Origin: Lingula anatina
Taxonomy: Eukaryota; Brachiopoda; Lingulata; Lingulida; Lingulidae
Assembly (NCBI RefSeq): GCF_001039355.2
Contig: NW_019775551.1
Span: 259,417-323,416 of the forward strand
DNA length: 64,000 nt
Direction: 5' to 3'
In this document: positions 59,524 to 64,000 of the stretch, in pieces
Position numbering within the stretch: the first letter of the stretch is position 1
How the letters are laid out: each line of letters begins with the position of its first letter
The notes under the pieces: model-generated
The model's input: only the letters and a program-made list of their open reading frames with translations
Database searches by the model: none
Told to the model about the DNA's origin: nothing
Made by a program: the position numbers and the translations under genes

Positions 59524-59708
59524 CTGTGAAAAAAATCGTCAGCATACAGCGGCGCTTTGACATTACTGATCTCGAATTCTAACGCGAAATAACGCATATG
59601 AAATTTATCTCCAAGCTGAGGAGAGCGACGCAGACGAAACCTTGAGACCGGAGGCCCCCCGTAGCTAGCTCCGCCCACCGTAACAGACATCGGACAATAG
59701 AAAGGCTT

Positions 59709-59740
59709 GCGTGTAATCTCCTTCTGTTATAACTCCTTGG
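59709..59740 (-). repeat. 32 bp inverted repeat, right copy
   Basis: Perfect reverse complement of 57621-57652. Followed on the minus strand by CTATTGTCC and GGTGGGCGGAGC, resembling the GC-rich motif after the left copy. Confidence 0.85.
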
Positions 59741-59799
59741 GCCTACAGACTGTAGAAGTTTGAAGAGACTACCCACACTTAACTGGTGAGAATTGGCCA

Positions 59800-62320
59800 C
59801 GCATGCGCACTGAGTTTACGATGCCCCCTTCCTTAGTCATTCTAGCATTTTATCATGTGTCCTCCGACCCAAAACATTCCACCCCGTGTACACAACATAT
59901 CACTGATAGGCGAAAACGTCACGAACTTTCTATCTCTTTAATGTTATTCATCATATTTCAAAACACTTTGTTTTATACCAGGCCACGTTGCCGGAATATT
60001 AGAAAATAACACGAAAATCAAGAAACTGCACTAGTTGATAATACGAGGTTATTGTGAAAAATATTGTTCCTTTACCTGTGCTTCAAACAATTTCTTCGGC
60101 GTTTTCTTCTGACGATTTTCCTGAAGCAATTACTCCATTGTCATTGACGAAAATTTGCCAACACTGGGAAATATCCATACAAGGACATGCACCGGTAAAT
60201 ATCCAATCTAAGAAAAGCGAGGGACTTCCATCGCGCCAAACGTCAAATTTTACTTATACATTTGATAGTGTGACGAAGACTTATAGCCTAGTTGTATTAC
60301 ACATATCGCTAGCAGTCAAGAGTTCCACGACACTAATGTTTTCTTTACGTACTTTTTGACATATAAACAGTCTCCTTTTTAGTACCAGCTCTGCGTACAT
60401 GCGGCAATGCGTAGCTTTGCCCACAGCGTTCGATAACGCGGTCGGTGAATTCCCTAAAGCAATGCATCCACCAAACTCACCTTTACCATCTCAAGGTCAA
60501 GAATAAAAAACATACGAAAAGAAAAGGTAGTAAACATTTAATATGAGCATCGAAGCATGACGGCAGATATCCTATAATTTGGACCGAACAAGTGAAAGAT
60601 GAAAGATAAAAGCATAAACACTGACACAGTTGATGCGCTTGACGTCAAAAAGCGAGTGGTGTGTTAAAATAAAATTGCAGAATGTGATTTTTTTCCTCTT
60701 GTGACGGAGAAACATAAACAAAAATAACCTATCAAGGTGTTATTGACAATCGACAGCGATGAAAAGTGTTTCGAATCAACAGCAAAAGGTGCAGTGCGCA
60801 TAGCATTTCAGAAAAATAATCAAATTCCCCGTCGTTTATTCGCTTTCTTTGCTGTAAAGTAATGTCATGTACCTGTAATATCTAACCTAAAAATCCATAG
60901 GTAACGCCTAGAGCTACAACATGTACAACCTACGCGTCGAACTCAGGTGTGCCGCTAGATAATTATGAAAAAAAAATATTTGAAAAGATACGCTCCGCGG
61001 GCGATTCACGGAAAATGTTTGAGCAACAATGCCGTCTTTGTTTTTTACCGCGATTGATCTTTTGAAGTACATCATGCATTATATGGGTCGATATCTAAGT
61101 AAATAGCTGCAGAATATGATTTCTCATTTTGGTTATATGTTAAACCTAAATGCTTAAATATGCACAAACCAACGCCTATCACGAGCAACTGCACGTGCAT
61201 TTACGACAACTGCCGTACACCAATATCAAAATCTCATGGTGGTAAAAATTATTTTGACACCCAGAAATCGTACGAACAATTGATTACAATCACAACAATA
61301 GAACAAGCTTGTCATGAATACGGAATAAGGTGCAAATTGCAATAGCATTATGGTAAGCCGCAATTCCCGATACTTTTCGAACAATGCATAATGACCCTAC
61401 AGTGACAATGACATGGCCTAAACTGAAAAAAAAAAAAAATAGCTTCAAAGAATGCTACCTGAAAACATATGCTTAACCCCAACACTTCACACCTGAAGAA
61501 TTTTTGTCCTGAAATTGGCACTGATAAAGAAGCCCTGCGGTATAAAAAAAAGCAAGTGACAGAAAAACAAGCCATAGCAACACTAGTGAAGCTTCATGTA
61601 CCCCCTACTGTGAATGTGACGTTGAAATGTTTTTACCTTTATTCTTTTTTTTTTCTAAATTCGATAAGATCTACATAGCCTATTCAGTCAATAAAAAACT
61701 CGAGGTCTTCAAAACATCAATCATCTCGAAATCTTAAAGCTTGCACGGCTTGTCAATAATGCAGAGATTCTCGGACATTTAAAACAAAATCAGTGTTCTC
61801 ACAGTCACATTATTATTTTCCACTCCATATTCACAGATGTGCTCTGTCGGCTAATGCAAGACACAAATATCTGTCCGTCACCACTCTAGCCTAATTTCTG
61901 TTCCTCAACCTCCTTGACTTATCCATCTTACGAAACGAAGCCATTCGTGCAAACAAGAACAAAACGGCATTGTTGGCAGCATGAAAAAATATTTCCGTGC
62001 AACACAAACAACAGATTTTCACCTCGTTGACAAATGCTTGCCTTAAATATCCCTTAAAATACGGGCAGTCAGGTAACATTCTACCTCCAATAGGAATTAA
62101 TTATGTTGGTTTTATTAAACATTTTATTCAGCTGTCACGGGAGTTATTTTTGTATGGTTGCGACCGCGCATCGCTTGATTTATGGAGTGCGTTTGTGCGT
62201 GGGCACGTGTGTGTGTGCGTCTGTATCTACTTGTATGCGCATGCGTGGGCGTGCGTGCGTGTATGTGTGCGTGCGTGTGCGTATTTAAAAGTAATCAATC
62301 AAATATATTAACCATCTTAA
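59800..62320. other. Intergenic, no gene recognised
   Basis: AT-rich, with a GT/GC-rich stretch at 62192-62283. The frames here look non-coding. Confidence 0.4.
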
Positions 62321-62324
62321 CCAT

Positions 62325-62326
<2 letters not shown>

Positions 62327-62403
<77 letters not shown>
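62327..62403. repeat. (TA)n microsatellite
   Basis: About 38 TA units. Confidence 0.97.
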
Positions 62404-62407
<4 letters not shown>

Positions 62408-62865
62408 GTAAACCTAGTAGCTTTTTTGAACGCCACTGTTACATGTACCAAAAAAAAAAAAATGCAAATTGTGTTATCTTTAAACGCGCAAGGTAACAAA
62501 ACTATGACCCAGAAATAAGACAAAACTTACCCTTATCCAAAGCACTTGCATCCCTAATAATCCAATAATTCAGATAATAAAGAGGGCCGAAGCACCATAT
62601 ATCCTCTCATAAATCACATATTAAGTGGAAAAATTGTTGGTTTATGTGACAATGTGAGCTAAGCTTGCCTAGATCAAGTGATGGACGGGAAGTTTTAATA
62701 CTACTGATATAGCTACAGCCCTGGATTTAGATTACAAATCCTTCATGCAATGATACTCAACAACTAAACTAGTTTGGTGCGGTTTTTCTCCACGATAAGT
62801 TATATTCTATGCAGTCCAAAGTTTAAAAGATAGACCAGATAGCACAGGCGAAGACTGTCATTTAA

Positions 62866-62888
62866 ACACACACACACACACACACACG

Positions 62889-62969
<81 letters not shown>
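62866..62969. repeat. (CA)n joined to (GA)n
   Basis: About 20 CA units with one CG, then about 31 GA units. Confidence 0.97.
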
Positions 62970-62971
<2 letters not shown>

Positions 62972-63352
62972 AACATTAATTAATGTCGATGCACTTGCAC
63001 TTCCCACAATCTAAAGTTTATAAATAAGTAATAACTGAATACGGCAACACGGAAATTGCTCTGAAATACATCTATTGCTAGCGATTTATTCCAACATGTT
63101 TCCTCCCCTTAATACTGCTTTGCTGCCAAATCGTCCTGCATTTGAGAACTAAAAAAACAAATCATAATAACAGACAACAGCAAACTTCCCCATGTGAAAC
63201 CAAATAAATACTTAAATGACGTCACTAGACAGGGAGAAGCTGACGTCACTAGACAGCAGCTATCTGGCGTCACCAAAGTTTTCTGACTACAGCAAACGAC
63301 CACATAACACAAAACGCGGTTTAAAACCCTTAGGCGCACCTAGGGATTGAAT

Positions 63353-63522
63353 CCAGGGGCGGATTTAGGCCGTCTTCTGGGTCTTCCGGAAGACGGTCAG
63401 ATTTTTGAGTTTACACTGACGGCTATCTATTTTTTTCTGGCAGAAGACGGCCAAAAATGGAAGATGGATCAACAAATATAATATGGAAGACTGTCAGAAT
63501 ATATCTCTGGATCCGCCCCCGG
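63353..63522. mobile_element. hAT-like foldback MITE, about 170 bp
   Basis: Left end CCAGGGGCGGATTTAGG and right end CTCTGGATCCGCCCCCGG. The CAGGGGCGGATCCAG type of end is common among hAT non-autonomous elements. The interior iterates GAAGACGG(C/T)C on both strands four times. No certain 8 bp duplication. Confidence 0.7.
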
Positions 63523-64000
63523 ATTCCCGTCGTATCTATTCTTCCAGTGACGTCATTTAGTACACGACCAGTTAAAGTCAGTCCTGCTGTGAATCTACAC
63601 ATCTTCAAGTGACAAACCCAATGCCCTTTGTTTATTGAAATTAAACCAGACAATTAGCAATATAATGACACTTAAATGAGTGAAAGATGAACGCAGATTG
63701 TTAATTAAGCGAGGCTGTGACACCCAGGTGACCTGATGGCGGCGCCTTTGTGCAAAAAAAGTAGTCAGCCCAAAGCAGGGAAACTGCTGTCTTCAGACTA
63801 ATGTCAACGACTTTGTTCTTAACCGACAGTCGCGATTATTACAGGGGTTTGGAGAGCTGAGGTTCAATCCTCCCATGCCCCCCTCCCCCCCCCAAAAAAA
63901 AAATGCTTATATAGAAAGACAATGCCGGATACAGGGTTTCGATAAGGGAGAAGGGCGACCGACAAGTAAAGCACATTTTGCCAGGGGGAAGCGAGAAAAA
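63523..64000. other. Intergenic, no gene recognised
   Basis: No exon or RNA gene recognised; ends in C-rich and A-rich simple sequence. Confidence 0.4.

Noticed and set aside
63861-63890. Possible tRNA B box (AGGTTCAATCC)
   Set aside because: The rest of a tRNA cloverleaf is missing.

Overview
This 64 kb window is AT-rich, intron-containing animal DNA, probably from a marine invertebrate. The evidence is spliced genes with GT..AG introns, a microsomal cytochrome P450, LC8 dynein light chains, a FAM43-type PID-domain gene, many (TA)n/(GT)n/(GA)n microsatellites, foldback DNA transposons and a CR1/Jockey-like LINE remnant. I cannot fix the phylum. An echinoderm, hemichordate or lophotrochozoan would all fit. 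Nothing looks bacterial.

Layout. (1) 2.87-12.2 kb, + strand: one complete 11-exon P450 gene of the CYP2 clan (504 codons after splicing, CYP17/CYP1-like). Intron 1 holds a decayed second copy of exon 1. The 4.2 kb intron 6 holds a LINE fragment that was split by a 2.96 kb hAT-like element, which in turn contains two further foldback elements. (2) 14-20.6 kb, - strand: three tandem units of about 2.1-2.4 kb, each with a complete LC8 gene, a 5'UTR intron ending 4-5 bases before the ATG, and a conserved CCAAT-box promoter. The coding regions of units 1 and 3 are identical, while unit 2 differs. (3) 23.5-32.3 kb: a 4.4 kb segment carrying a single-exon FAM43-like gene (- strand) appears twice, head to tail, with a single N at the joint. 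(4) 33.1-41.5 kb: another segment of about 3.6-4 kb without a recognisable gene appears twice, again with a lone N at one edge; one copy carries a transposon that the other lacks. (5) 41.5-64 kb: mostly non-coding, with microsatellites, two neighbouring foldback elements at 44.2-44.7 kb, a convergent pair of candidate exons behind an identical 32 bp inverted repeat (57.6 and 59.7 kb), a 955-base gap, and a hAT-like foldback element at 63.4 kb.

The genes share no evident pathway: P450 monooxygenase, dynein/hub light chain and PID adaptor are simply neighbours. The points that most deserve a second look are the LC8 array with identical non-adjacent coding regions, the nested transposon with a restorable target site, a group of foldback elements whose interiors are iterations of one short motif, the over-represented palindrome TAGGCCTA, and the likelihood that the FAM43 duplication is an assembly artefact.
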